Origin: a marine gamma proteobacterium HTCC2080
GTDB lineage: Bacteria > Pseudomonadota > Gammaproteobacteria > Pseudomonadales > Halieaceae
Assembly (NCBI GenBank): GCA_000169115.1
Contig: AAVV01000004.1
Location: 1-64,000, forward strand
Direction of reading: 5' to 3'
DNA: 64,000 bases
Of this stretch, positions 37,799-46,852 are shown one piece after another. The position numbers were made by a program, and so were the translations under genes. The notes under the pieces were generated by a model. It made no database searches and was not told the origin of the DNA. It saw only the letters and a program-made list of their open reading frames with translations. Positions within the stretch are counted from its first letter, which is position 1; the number at the start of each line of letters is the position of its first letter.

Positions 37799-39835
37799 TT
37801 ACCAGATCTTCACCCTCTTTTCGGGGGGTAAATAGAGCGCATTGTCGGGGGTCACATTAAAGGCCTCGTACCATTCAGGCACGTTTCTTACGGGTCCATT
37901 AGCGCGATACTGGCTAGGTGAGTGAGGGTTTGTGGCAATCAACTGCCGCATGGCCTCGTCGCGCATTTTTGCACGCCAGATCTGAGCGAATCCCAGGAAG
38001 ACGCGCTGCACACCTGTCAAACCATCAATTGCAGGCGCCTCCTCTCCGTTTAACGACGCTTGGTAAGCTCTCAGAGCAATCGTGATACCACCTAAGTCTC
38101 CAATATTCTCACCCAGAGTGAACTCACCATTGGTACAGAGATCATCGAAAGGGCAAAAGTCCTCATACTGCGCAATTAGACTATTGGTGCGCACTTCAAA
38201 TTGCGCCGCATCTTCGTCGGTCCACCAATTACGGATAGCGCCATCACCGTCAAACTTGCTTCCGCTATCGTCCAGTCCGTGGCCTATCTCATGACCAATA
38301 ACTGCACCAATACCTCCATAATTTACGGCATCTTCTGCCTCCAAATTAAAGAAAGGCGGTTGCAAGATGGCTGCAGGAAAAACAATCACGTTAAGCACAG
38401 GAGAGTAGTAGGCATTGACGGTTTGGGGGGTCATACCCCATTCGGTTCTATCGACTCGAGCGCCATGGCGCGCAATATCGCGAGTGTGCTCGGCCTCCAC
38501 CAAACCCAAACGATTGCCATAGTAGTCGTCGACTTTAATCACCGCACCGGCGTAATCACGAAATTCATCCGGATAACCAATCATGGGCTTGAACTTAGAC
38601 AGCTTGTCTAGGGCCTCAACCTTGGTGGTCTCTGACATCCAGTCAAGTTGAGTGATGCTATCGCGATAAGCATCGATTAGGTTCGCAACCAGCGCCTCCA
38701 TTCGTTCCTTTGCTTCTGGAGGAAAATGGCGCTCCACATACACTTTGCCGACTAACTCACCTAGCGCTCTGCCCACCACACCGACAGCCCGCTGCCAATC
38801 TGGTAGCTGCTTTTCAACGCCCGAAAGGGTTTTTCGATAAAATTCAAACCGGCGCTGATCCATGGCTTTTGTTAGCAAAGATGCTTCGGCATTAATTAGC
38901 TGCCAACGCAAATAACGCTGCCAGTCTTCAACTGAAGTCTCGTCAATGATGGCACCCAGAGCGTTGAAATAGTCTGAGGAAATCGACACTAAATAGCCAG
39001 GATCCTCTAGGCCGAAACTAGCCAAGTAACCCGACCATTCAACGCCGGTAACCAGATCAGACAGCTGTGACTCTTCGATGCGACGATAATTGTCTGCAAA
39101 CCGCCGCATACGCTCCTTCAGCATATGTTGCTTGGCGATTGCGACTTCCAGGTCATAAATTTTCGTGACGGTCGCCGTATCAATCGCCATGCCGGCGATT
39201 TGATGTAGATCGAGCATATATGCCCGATACTGCTCGCGAATCAATTCTGATTTGGGGTCATCTGTAAAGTAATACTCGCGATCGGGCAGCCCTAGCCCAC
39301 CTTGGCTCAGATAAAACGCATAAATACTGGGATCCTTTGCGTCGGCATATTGCCAAATTTCAACCGGGGAATTGAACCCATAACGCGCCGCCACCCCAAA
39401 ATAGGCAAAGACATCGTCATGATTTTGCAGCGCGTCAATCTGATTGAAAAATGGCGCTAGTGGCGTTAATCCACGAGCATCGCGTGTATCCCAATCTAAA
39501 AATGAGGTGTATAGGTCTCCAACTCGCTGCTGATCACTGCCCGAAGCAAAGCCGCCTGCGGCAGACTCCTCGATAATATCGCGGACTTGCGCATCAGAAT
39601 TGTCACGTAAAACGTCCATAGCGCCATAACGCGATTTATCTGCAGGTATCTCAACATCCGCCAACGCTTTACCGTTAGCGTAAGCAAAAAAGTCGTCTCC
39701 TGGTGATACCGACAGATCTAGCTCTGATGCGTCAAAGCCTGAAATCTGTGGTTCTGATACCAAGGGACTACCCTTGTCATCCTGACAAGCGGTTAAACCA
39801 ACTATCAAGCCTAGAACAGCCATTCTTCGAAACAT
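37799..39835 (-). CDS. M13-family metallopeptidase (PepO/neprilysin-like) lipoprotein
   Basis: 678 residues. Lipobox LTAC at the N-terminus. The M13 N-terminal helical domain (DDFFAYANGKAL) is followed by the catalytic core: zinc motif VIGHEIGHGLDD, the third ligand in ENIGDLGG, NAYYSPVLNVIVFPAAILQPPFF and the C-terminal VRNVPEWYEAFNV. It should be an envelope-anchored oligopeptidase of the periplasm. Stands alone, converging on the metal cluster. Confidence 0.95.
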   Translation of the reverse strand: MFRRMAVLGLIVGLTACQDDKGSPLVSEPQISGFDASELDLSVSPGDDFFAYANGKALADVEIPADKSRYGAMDVLRDNSDAQVRDIIEESAAGGFASGSDQQRVGDLYTSFLDWDTRDARGLTPLAPFFNQIDALQNHDDVFAYFGVAARYGFNSPVEIWQYADAKDPSIYAFYLSQGGLGLPDREYYFTDDPKSELIREQYRAYMLDLHQIAGMAIDTATVTKIYDLEVAIAKQHMLKERMRRFADNYRRIEESQLSDLVTGVEWSGYLASFGLEDPGYLVSISSDYFNALGAIIDETSVEDWQRYLRWQLINAEASLLTKAMDQRRFEFYRKTLSGVEKQLPDWQRAVGVVGRALGELVGKVYVERHFPPEAKERMEALVANLIDAYRDSITQLDWMSETTKVEALDKLSKFKPMIGYPDEFRDYAGAVIKVDDYYGNRLGLVEAEHTRDIARHGARVDRTEWGMTPQTVNAYYSPVLNVIVFPAAILQPPFFNLEAEDAVNYGGIGAVIGHEIGHGLDDSGSKFDGDGAIRNWWTDEDAAQFEVRTNSLIAQYEDFCPFDDLCTNGEFTLGENIGDLGGITIALRAYQASLNGEEAPAIDGLTGVQRVFLGFAQIWRAKMRDEAMRQLIATNPHSPSQYRANGPVRNVPEWYEAFNVTPDNALYLPPEKRVKIW

Positions 39836-40090
39836 GATGCGTTCCTGCGAGAATTTAAAATGGACCGAGAGGCTACCTTGTGTCCCGAGCAGTCGCCATA
39901 TTTTTCTTACTGTAGAATTTTGAAATAGTTGTGAGGCTTTTTGATCTCAGCGTATCTAAACCCCTGCTGCCAATCAGACCGATGCACCAACACGTAGCTA
40001 CGCCTTTACGTTATTGCAGCACTAGAATTGAAAACGACGACACGGCACCGAATTTTTAGAGGTTTACCTATTTAGTCTGAAAACCCTGAA

Positions 40091-40486
40091 TCAACGCTTT
40101 TTAAGAAGGGCGTCTGAACGTGATTGGAGTTGATCATGGCTATCGAGATTGGACAAATGAGCCAATCGGTCGACTGGAAAATCGTGCTGCGCATCATGAG
40201 ACTGCAACAGAGTGCCTGATTTAATATCGCGATCACCGTCCGCCAACGCGGGACGAAACTGCAGCAACACAAATATTAGGGCGCCATAAACGATAAAGAT
40301 TTTTGCCATGAGCGCATAAATTACGATACCCGGGTGCTCTCTGGCGAGAAACGCTTCAACATCGCCGTAAAGCAACGAAGTGACGCCCGCAAATAGCAGT
40401 ACCGCTAAAACACGGAAGAGCCTTGATTTGTGCTTGCCCAAAAAAAACAAAATTGAGGAGTACTTCACAAGTCGGAACAACGACAT
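40091..40486 (-). CDS. Membrane protein, unknown
   Basis: 131 residues. Two hydrophobic helices (about 22-40 and 55-77, ILFFLG..., VLAVLLFAGVTSLLYG, YALMAKIFIVYGALIFVLL) and a charged cytoplasmic tail (DIKSGTLLQSHDAQHDFPVDRLAHLSN). I chose the ATG at 40486 because AGGA lies 8 nt upstream. It lies 2 nt after the preceding small gene, forming a two-gene unit. No family recognised. Confidence 0.65.
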   Translation of the reverse strand: MSLFRLVKYSSILFFLGKHKSRLFRVLAVLLFAGVTSLLYGDVEAFLAREHPGIVIYALMAKIFIVYGALIFVLLQFRPALADGDRDIKSGTLLQSHDAQHDFPVDRLAHLSNLDSHDQLQSRSDALLKKR

Positions 40487-40488
40487 GT

Positions 40489-40728
40489 TCAAATTCCTAT
40501 GTTGATACCCAGTAACAGTGCGGCGACACCAAAACCTTTCCAGCCAATACCTGACCAGATCTCTTTTTCCTTTTCTGCGACTAAATATTCAAGTTCTTGC
40601 TCGCTGTAGCTCGACTCATCACGCCCCGCATGAATCATGTCTTGCCTCACCTTTGCGATAGCGCGGTCGCGCAGGCGTTGACGAACAACACGGGGCATAC
40701 GCAACTTTGATTTTTCCTCGGTCTTCAT
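40489..40728 (-). CDS. Small basic protein with C-terminal membrane segment, unknown
   Basis: 79 residues. Charged helical N-terminal part (KLRMPRVVRQRLRDRAIAKVRQDM; QELEYLVAEKEKEIW) and a short hydrophobic end (GFGVAALLLGINIGI). The ATG at 40728 has AGGA upstream; the frame opens earlier at 40776. First of a two-gene unit with the membrane protein next to it. Confidence 0.62.
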   Translation of the reverse strand: MKTEEKSKLRMPRVVRQRLRDRAIAKVRQDMIHAGRDESSYSEQELEYLVAEKEKEIWSGIGWKGFGVAALLLGINIGI

Positions 40729-40924
40729 CACTACGTTCCTTATCACTGCCCAAGCCGGCTGCATCAGACCAGACACGTTTATAGTAAATACTTTACCACT
40801 ATTCGGTAATGCCGCTTTGAATGGCTAGTTAAAGGCGCTTCTTAGCAAGACCCGCCGAGTTCGAAGGATCAATATGGCATTCTCTACTTCGCCACAAGCC
40901 CAATAAAAAAAAGGTTGCGCATGC

Positions 40925-40950
40925 GTAACGCGTTACCTAACATTAATGTT
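40925..40950. promoter_or_regulatory. Two adjacent perfect 12-bp palindromes
   Basis: GTAACGCGTTAC and AACATTAATGTT are each fully self-complementary and separated by two bases, 41 nt before the dioxygenase ATG at 40991. They look like dimeric repressor or activator sites. Confidence 0.4.
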
Positions 40951-40990
40951 GAACACGCATAATTGACTTAGAAATCACTGGGAAGCCGCT

Positions 40991-41821
40991 ATGGCACAGC
41001 GCGAACTCACCGAACAGGAAGTCGCCCGCTTTTCCAAGGATGGCGTCATTAAAGTCGATCAGGCGGTCGAAAGTGATTGGATTCCCAAATTGCTTGCCGT
41101 GGCAGAGCAACAACTCAAAAAACCCAGTAAATGGGTTAACGACGTCAATAGCGGCGCCTCTGAAGATCGGCTGTTCACCGATCGCTACCTCTGGCGTAGC
41201 AATGATGTTATCCATCAGTTTATTCGTGAGTCAGGTTGTGCACGTCTCGCCGCGCAAGCCATGAACAGCCAGTCGTCACGATTTTATTTTGATCACCTGC
41301 TGATAAAAAAGGTAAAGACGAAAGCGCCCACCCCTTGGCATCAGGATGCACCTTACTGGCCTTTTACAGGCAAAAAAATAGCCTCAATTTGGCTGGCACT
41401 GACGCCGGTGACGGTAGCGGGTAGTTCACTCGAGTTTATCCGGGGGTCTCATCGCGACAACGTCTATTACTTGCCGGCCGTGTTTGGAGGTGCCAGCAAC
41501 GCATCAGGCCAATGGGCCACCGCACAAACAGGTGTGCCGGTGCCCGACATAGAAGCCAAGCGTGATGACTACGATATTGTAGGATTCGATATGGAGCCGG
41601 GTGACGCGCTGATATTTTCAGCCTGGATGCTTCACGGCGCACCGGGCAATCAGTCGTCGACTCAGGATCGTGTTGCGCTGTCTACACGCTGGCTGGGCGA
41701 TGATGTCATGTGGGACCCAAGAGAGGGTGTGGACCCTTCCGTAAACCCCGAACACGTCGCACTGGAGCCTGGTGCTCCGGTTCATGACAACGCCTTTTTC
41801 CCTGAACTATACCGAGCATAA
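40991..41821 (+). CDS. Phytanoyl-CoA dioxygenase (PhyH) family protein
   Basis: 276 residues. Fe(II)/2-oxoglutarate dioxygenase. The HxD iron motif is in WHQDAPYWPF, the distal His in MLHGAPGNQS, and a following Arg (VALSTRW) would bind 2-oxoglutarate. Bacterial PhyH proteins act on many substrates, so no substrate is given. Monocistronic, with the paired palindromes upstream. Confidence 0.9.
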   Translation: MAQRELTEQEVARFSKDGVIKVDQAVESDWIPKLLAVAEQQLKKPSKWVNDVNSGASEDRLFTDRYLWRSNDVIHQFIRESGCARLAAQAMNSQSSRFYFDHLLIKKVKTKAPTPWHQDAPYWPFTGKKIASIWLALTPVTVAGSSLEFIRGSHRDNVYYLPAVFGGASNASGQWATAQTGVPVPDIEAKRDDYDIVGFDMEPGDALIFSAWMLHGAPGNQSSTQDRVALSTRWLGDDVMWDPREGVDPSVNPEHVALEPGAPVHDNAFFPELYRA

Positions 41822-41955
41822 TCATGCTCTAACCAGCGCTAGCATCAACCCCACCTTTGACGCCTTGAGCACATAGCTTGGCGGAACCTACCAAGACGCT
41901 TTATGGCGAGAACCGTAACCTTCGATTCATAGTCACTACGCTGTAAGGGCGACTT

Positions 41956-42150
41956 ATGAATATTGAATACATTACCGACGCTGATTACGACTCCATTCCC
42001 AAGGCAAAGGCTGCAATCGAGTCCAACCACGCAATTGGACCCCCCTTTCAATGTGGCAGCCTGGCATTTGTCAAAAACTGCGCTCATGAAGGCTGCAACT
42101 GCCAGTCGATCAATGGAGATCGACAAATACAAACAACGTTAGATTACTGA
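41956..42150 (+). CDS. Small Cys-containing hypothetical protein
   Basis: 64 residues. N-terminal acidic segment (MNIEYITDADYDSIPKAKAA) and a Cys group CAHEGCNCQ that could bind metal. No clear ribosome site and no family known to me; it overlaps the end of the convergent membrane gene by 7 nt. May be spurious. Confidence 0.3.
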   Translation: MNIEYITDADYDSIPKAKAAIESNHAIGPPFQCGSLAFVKNCAHEGCNCQSINGDRQIQTTLDY

Positions 42151-42761
42151 GAAGACGGGGTCTGGCGCCTGACCAAAGTGATGATGCCCCCGTAAATCAT
42201 CCAAGGCGCCAGCAGCCACGGAACCTGCCCCTGAAACGTAATGGTGCGACCGTTAAATTGGAATAACAATGGATTCCACCACGGGCCCGAGGGTGCCAAG
42301 GGCGCCCAGGATAGTGGCTTACCGACTGCCAGTTGATCGTGATACAAAAACATCTCAACCAAAATATTTTGCCCCAACGCCCAAACCATAAACACGGCAA
42401 AAGGCCACCAGTGCCATGATTGAAAAACCTCTGATCGACGACCGTTGCTTAACCACATAAACCACAGTCCCACCAACGTAATACTGCCGGCATCGGCGAG
42501 GGAATTCATTACCCAGTTAATGTGTATCGGAATAAATTGGGTCAATACCTCACTTCTGCGCACATCAACGGGATCTCCCGCCCAAAGGCCATAGGTAAAC
42601 CACAGCTCCCAACCTAGCGCACAAAGCAGAAAGCTTCCCAGATAAGCGCCAAACACCCAAGACGGCAAGCGTCCGCGACAGTAAAGCCAAGGCACGATCA
42701 CTAGCGGCAACAGCGCGCTAGTGTAAACAACAACAATCACTCGAAGATATTCAAACGTCAT
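42144..42761 (-). CDS. Polytopic membrane protein, unknown
   Basis: 205 residues with about six hydrophobic helices (VIVVVYTSALLPLVIVPWLY; AYLGSFLLCALGWELWFTYG; WHWWPFAVFMVWALGQNILVEMFL in outline). Trp-rich, with acidic residues inside helices (ALGWELW, NILVEMF), which can suggest an enzyme or transporter, but I recognise no family. I chose the ATG at 42761; the frame opens earlier at 42845. Confidence 0.68.
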   Translation of the reverse strand: MTFEYLRVIVVVYTSALLPLVIVPWLYCRGRLPSWVFGAYLGSFLLCALGWELWFTYGLWAGDPVDVRRSEVLTQFIPIHINWVMNSLADAGSITLVGLWFMWLSNGRRSEVFQSWHWWPFAVFMVWALGQNILVEMFLYHDQLAVGKPLSWAPLAPSGPWWNPLLFQFNGRTITFQGQVPWLLAPWMIYGGIITLVRRQTPSSQ

Positions 42762-43155
42762 AGGTGCATTCCATGCTGTGTGAAGTAACTTAACGCCTGA
42801 GCAGGCCCTAGCGAAGTCACCTTCAAATCGAATCCAGACACGCACTGAGCTCAGTTAACAGCAATTTAGCCTTATTAACCACGACCTTATTCCGCCGATA
42901 CAGTCGCTTTTTTATCAACGCAGAACCGGCCCTAACCCTTGGGGCCAAATCGACTCATGCGTGTACACCGAGAGCAGATTGACCCTCATGCGCTCAAGCA
43001 TCGAGGATAAAGATTTGGCCAAGGCATAAAAAAACATCACTAAACTCTGTGACTTGACTGATACGATTCGTGTCGCCGTCTCTGCAGGCATTGGCAGACG
43101 CAAGTTGCGGCAGGCGGGTATTATTCTCGTCCTAAATCGGAAGGAGGCTTTAGAC

Positions 43156-43314
43156 GTGCTGTATGTCAAAATTTTGTGCCTGAGCCTCATAATTACTGTT
43201 CTGATTGGCGGTTGCAATCACTCCCCCAGTAAGGGATCAGCGAATTCAACCCTTCGAAATTGCGAACCAGAGCTTAATGGCGATGGTTCAATACGCCGCA
43301 TGATCTGCCGCTAG
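43156..43314 (+). CDS. Small lipoprotein, unknown
   Basis: 52 residues, GTG start. AAGGAGG lies 8 nt upstream (43141-43147), an almost ideal site that decides the start. Signal peptide with lipobox LIGGC; the short mature part ends NCEPELNGDGSIRRMICR with two Cys that could form a disulfide. Function unknown. Confidence 0.65.
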   Translation: MLYVKILCLSLIITVLIGGCNHSPSKGSANSTLRNCEPELNGDGSIRRMICR

Positions 43315-43339
43315 TGCCATCACTTTTACGCGACACCCG

Positions 43340-43358
43340 CCTGAAACATAGTTTCAGG
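43340..43358. terminator. Perfect 8-bp hairpin between convergent genes
   Basis: CCTGAAAC-ATA-GTTTCAGG lies between the lipoprotein gene and the end of the DUF5329 gene. It lacks a T-run on either side, so a bidirectional terminator or mRNA 3'-end stabiliser is a guess. Confidence 0.35.
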
Positions 43359-43376
43359 TAGACGCAGTTATTGGGT

Positions 43377-43799
43377 TCACTCGGTGACGGTATTGGGCGG
43401 GTCATTGCGCAGACCCAGAAGTTGAGCATGAAGCCAGGTGCCGCTCGCCGTTTCAACACCATCGCAGGTAACCGTATATGAGCGACCGGTCCATGAGCTT
43501 TTAGTGGCCAAACGATCAATAAAGTTTTCGGTCGTTTCGACATAACGCTGTCCACGACTATATTTAAGCGCCAAATGCTCAGCCGCATCTGGCGACGAAT
43601 GCAGGGTGCCATTGCGCTTGAAATCACAACCGCTCTTTGCAACAACCTCGAGCAAGGCATTTATCTCAGTCTCAACAAGCAGCTCGGTTGCAGGCAACGC
43701 CATCGACAGGACTAAACCTCCAGCAAAAAACAAGGCGCCGAGGGCATTGCGTAAAGTAATGCGCCCAGCGACGGCCGGGCGAGTTTTTTGAATGATCAA
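43377..43799 (-). CDS. DUF5329 family secreted protein
   Basis: 140 residues from a TTG at 43799. Signal-like segment (ALGALFFAGGLVLSMAL), then VETEINALLEVVAKSGCDFKRNG, AAEHLALKYSRGQRY, and FIDRLATKSSWTGRSYTVTCDG, the conserved core of DUF5329 as I know it. Two Cys may pair in the periplasm. Function unknown. It starts 9 nt after the SnoaL-like gene, so the two probably form an operon. Confidence 0.8.
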   Translation of the reverse strand: MIIQKTRPAVAGRITLRNALGALFFAGGLVLSMALPATELLVETEINALLEVVAKSGCDFKRNGTLHSSPDAAEHLALKYSRGQRYVETTENFIDRLATKSSWTGRSYTVTCDGVETASGTWLHAQLLGLRNDPPNTVTE

Positions 43800-43808
43800 C
43801 GCTGTTGC

Positions 43809-44306
43809 TCAATCATCAAAGTCAGAGCTTTGAGTCTTGTGGGTGCCACCATAATTAGCCGGTGAGAAATGAATAGATTTAACGCGCCATTCCCCATCAC
43901 TCTCTTTCACCCAGACACTGGTGACACGGGTGCGATAAGGGGAAACGTTACCTTCCATGCCCACTACCCCTTCAGCGTAATAGCGGGCATAAACGACACC
44001 CTCGGCAATCTCAGTAGTTTCTGGATAAACAACTCGAAGATTCCCTTTATTGCCCACCATATTTTTCTTCCAATCCTCGGCCGAGGCTATCGCCATGGGC
44101 TTGTGAAAGCTGCCGTCTGAATTGGTGCCCAAAAATCCGGTCTGACTTTCCATGGCGGCCACGGTTTCGTGGTCATTATTATTTCTGGCATTCCAGTAGG
44201 TTTCGATGGCGGTTTTGACCTCAGCTTCTGACGGTAAGTGACCATCAGCAACAGCTAAGGCCGGGAGAAGTGCTACTACAAACAGGAAATGTGCAAAAAT
44301 CTTCAT
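43809..44306 (-). CDS. Secreted SnoaL/NTF2-like protein
   Basis: 165 residues. Signal peptide cleaved near ALAVADG, then an NTF2-type alpha+beta fold: EAEVKTAIETYWNARNNNDHETVAAM, GVVYARYYAEGVVG, RVTSVWVKESDGEWRVKSIHFSP. Such domains bind small ligands or serve as isomerases; none can be named. Good ribosome site (GAGGAG). First gene of a pair with DUF5329. Confidence 0.78.
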   Translation of the reverse strand: MKIFAHFLFVVALLPALAVADGHLPSEAEVKTAIETYWNARNNNDHETVAAMESQTGFLGTNSDGSFHKPMAIASAEDWKKNMVGNKGNLRVVYPETTEIAEGVVYARYYAEGVVGMEGNVSPYRTRVTSVWVKESDGEWRVKSIHFSPANYGGTHKTQSSDFDD

Positions 44307-44383
44307 TTAAAGCTCCTCATTACAATAATGATCATCGTTATAAACATTCCTAACACAGTACTAGGCGGCATCCTCGCAACTAG

Positions 44384-45142
44384 CTAGGCGACACTATCAT
44401 TGCTGCCGGTCGATCCAAAATTCACCATGTCATTGGCGCTTATCAGATTCAACGCCAAACCCACCCTGTAAAAGCTGGTCACCGAAAATTCAGAGATTTC
44501 TGCCGCGGTATGAATAACCGTAATGCCCTGACATAAATCCCTACAGGCGGCTTTGCTGACTTCTTGAAGCAGAGCGAATTGACGAAAGTAATCGGCTAGC
44601 TGGGGTTTGCTTTGTCGTTTACGTTGCTCGTTCTTAAATGCCAACTCCTCATCAATAGACGCCTCTATGCGAGCGAGTACGTTGGCTTGGCTCTTTCGCA
44701 ATTGCTGCACCATTTCAGAATAACGGAGCTCTAAGTCGACGTTGTTACGATCGGCATTTGCCGAGTGGTAGTCTGCAAGGTGTTCATCAAGACAGACCAA
44801 GCACCGTGAAATACCAAAAGATTTTGCGACCAAGGGTGTAATCGCAGAAATACCAGTGGCAGCGACAGGATCACCTTGAATCACGATGACCTTGGGTTTC
44901 ACCGGCGGCTTTTTTGCCCAATGCTTGGTGAGCTGCCTGACAAGGTGATCGGCCACGACAACCGGGTCACGTTCATCGTAGTTGCCCATTCCTTCAATAA
45001 AAACAGGGTGGTAATGCGCCAGCTTTGAGTGACAATCTTTTGGCAACGTAACTATTTTCCCTGCAATTTTTTCGGCGCTAGCAGACACACATTTCACAAC
45101 AACCGACTCAGTGTGTAACGACCGTGCCGCAACATTTCGCAT
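44384..45142 (-). CDS. Hypothetical protein of unknown family
   Basis: About 252 residues from the ATG at 45142 (AAGGGG and AGG upstream); the frame is open to a TTG at 45244, inside the previous gene, so the N-terminus is uncertain. The first half has an alternating beta/alpha look (TESVVVKCVSASAEK; KPKVIVIQGDPVAATGISAITPLVAKSFG; CLVCLDEHLADYH), suggesting a Rossmann-like or host-defence-peroxide-like sheet. The second half is helical and charged. I recognise no family. Confidence 0.6.
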   Translation of the reverse strand: MRNVAARSLHTESVVVKCVSASAEKIAGKIVTLPKDCHSKLAHYHPVFIEGMGNYDERDPVVVADHLVRQLTKHWAKKPPVKPKVIVIQGDPVAATGISAITPLVAKSFGISRCLVCLDEHLADYHSANADRNNVDLELRYSEMVQQLRKSQANVLARIEASIDEELAFKNEQRKRQSKPQLADYFRQFALLQEVSKAACRDLCQGITVIHTAAEISEFSVTSFYRVGLALNLISANDMVNFGSTGSNDSVA

Positions 45143-45200
45143 TGGGCCTGTCCCCTTTTGGCAAAGGGCTTCTGCGATGGCCTTCTCAGCAATAGTGGCA

Positions 45201-45593
45201 TCAATTTTTGGCCGTTGGCGGTTTGCTGGGTGGATGCTCCACAACAGGTATGCGATATGAGCAGGTAGGCTTATTACAGCACTCGTAGTTGTCCATTAGG
45301 GCGTACGTACCCTTTCCGTGACAAGGCGTGCAATAGGGCCCTTGCCAGTGTTCACCCTCAGCAACCCATAGCGCCCCTTTCCAAAGCCGCTCATTCCGAC
45401 GTCTCTGAAGCGACAGGTACATTGCAAATGCAGCAACTGCACTAGCAACGACGGCACAGGCCGCTAAAAAGCCCGTGAAGTATTCATGCTGGACATAGGT
45501 CAGAGGCAAAAATAGCCACTGGCCCGCCCACATCGCGATCACAATTGCCGGCCACCTTAGCCACACAATGACTGACTTTTTTGAGGTGTTCAT
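45201..45593 (-). CDS. Membrane protein with a Cys-rich tail, unknown
   Basis: 130 residues. Two N-terminal helices (WPAIVIAMWAGQWLFLPLTY; FTGFLAACAVVASAVAAFAMYL), then a cytoplasmic tail with YCTPCHGKGTYALM and YECCNKPTCSY, a DnaJ-like or zinc-ribbon-like CxxC-GxG plus CCxxxxC arrangement. The 3' end lies against, or overlaps, the next gene on the same strand, so the two likely act together. Confidence 0.6.
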   Translation of the reverse strand: MNTSKKSVIVWLRWPAIVIAMWAGQWLFLPLTYVQHEYFTGFLAACAVVASAVAAFAMYLSLQRRRNERLWKGALWVAEGEHWQGPYCTPCHGKGTYALMDNYECCNKPTCSYRIPVVEHPPSKPPTAKN

Positions 45594-46232
45594 AACTTAT
45601 GTTCTCCCACACACGCCTACCTAAAAAAACCTAACGAAGATTCCCACCGAAGCGTGCTTACTGAATTTTACTTACATTCGCCATCAAATAAACTGCCTTC
45701 CCCACCGCTGCTCCCAGTTGATAGCTCCGCTCGAATACGTCGGTGTAATTTCTAAAGTTCGCACACTGGACTTACAGCAACTTGGTTCAGGTCGTAAAAA
45801 TTGACTTTGTCTAAAAAGACTATTTCAGCACCATAGCAAGTTAACAGTGGACCGATAGAGCGCAAGCGGGTGGTTTTACGACGTGCTTAGATAATACCTT
45901 CTAACTAATGATTTTTTCTGGCGAAAGTGGAGTAACGCCATTAACAGGAAGTAAAACCTGGCTAGTCTTATTTCCGCATGGGGAGGCTGGCTCACGCTTT
46001 TCGATCATCCACGGTCAGAATCTTTAGTAACCATTGATAGAAAAAATCACGGCTTACTGCTGATGCTCAAACTGGGTCACACAACCCTGATATGGGCACA
46101 CAAGTTTCGGTTACTTAAGAGATTAAACAAACACGGTTTAGATATTCTTTGTAAAGCACCCTTTACTTTTAAAGAAGGGTCTCATATTATGTAAAGGTCA
46201 CTTAACTTTTTGTAAAAGGAGCTTACGAAAAA
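45594..46232. other. 640-bp gap with inverted GTAAAG repeats at its right end
   Basis: No credible gene in the first 550 bases, which are AT-rich. Near the right end GTAAAG-CACC-CTTTAC (46151-46166) is a perfect 6-bp inverted repeat; further GTAAAG or GTAAAAG copies lie at 46191 and 46212. These may be operators for the HTH protein encoded by the second gene downstream. Confidence 0.35.
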
Positions 46233-46655
46233 ATGAATCGAATAACATCATCAAATCACTTGAATAGCGGGCTAAAAAACACTGCTAAGGGGCTTTTTAT
46301 ATTCACCAGCATTTGGGTGGCAAGTGTCGCGCTGCTGACCTTTGGACCAAAGGTTTGGTGGGAATATCATGCTTTAACCACCCTACTCGTCATTGCGCTC
46401 AACCTACTGACAGGTGCCATGATGCTCTTTGCCTTTTTCAGACACCTGAAAAGCATGGATGAACTTCAGCGACAAACACACCTTGAGGCCATGGCTTTGA
46501 CGCTAGGTATTACCATGATTTTTACCGTCGTTTACGGCAGCCTCCCAACCGCACAACTGCTAGCTGACACTCATCCAACGAATATTTTATTCGTTATGGG
46601 TATCACCTACATGCTGGCAGTAATGCGCATCTGGATAAGCCGAACAAGCGAATGA
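46233..46655 (+). CDS. Four-helix membrane protein paired with an HTH regulator
   Basis: 140 residues with four hydrophobic helices (KGLFIFTSIWVASVALLTFG; LTTLLVIALNLLTGAMMLFAFF; MALTLGITMIFTVVYG; ILFVMGITYMLAVMRIW) and a cytoplasmic loop MDELQRQTHLEA. AAAGGAG lies upstream. Overlaps the HTH gene by 4 nt. Small membrane proteins translationally coupled to YozG-like HTH repressors are common; their role is generally unknown. Confidence 0.75.
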   Translation: MNRITSSNHLNSGLKNTAKGLFIFTSIWVASVALLTFGPKVWWEYHALTTLLVIALNLLTGAMMLFAFFRHLKSMDELQRQTHLEAMALTLGITMIFTVVYGSLPTAQLLADTHPTNILFVMGITYMLAVMRIWISRTSE

Positions 46656-46852
46656 AAAACAGGTTAAAAGTACTCAGAGCAGAGCACGATTGGACTCAGG
46701 CAGACTTAGCAGCTCAACTGAACGTGACCCGGCAGACCGTAAATGCCATCGAAAAAGGCAAATATGACCCTAGCTTACCTTTGGCATTTAAGATCGCCGG
46801 GGTGTTTCAAATGCCAATCGATCACATTTTTTTTCCCAAGGATGGTGCCTAA
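46652..46852 (+). CDS. XRE/Cro-type HTH regulator (YozG-like)
   Basis: 66 residues, essentially one helix-turn-helix domain: KNRLKVLRAEHDWTQADLAAQLNVTRQTVNAIEKGKYDPSLPLAFKIAGVF in outline, ending IDHIFFPKD. This matches the short Xre-family regulators encoded with small membrane proteins. Likely represses its own operon through the GTAAAG repeats upstream (inference). Confidence 0.9.
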   Translation: MKNRLKVLRAEHDWTQADLAAQLNVTRQTVNAIEKGKYDPSLPLAFKIAGVFQMPIDHIFFPKDGA

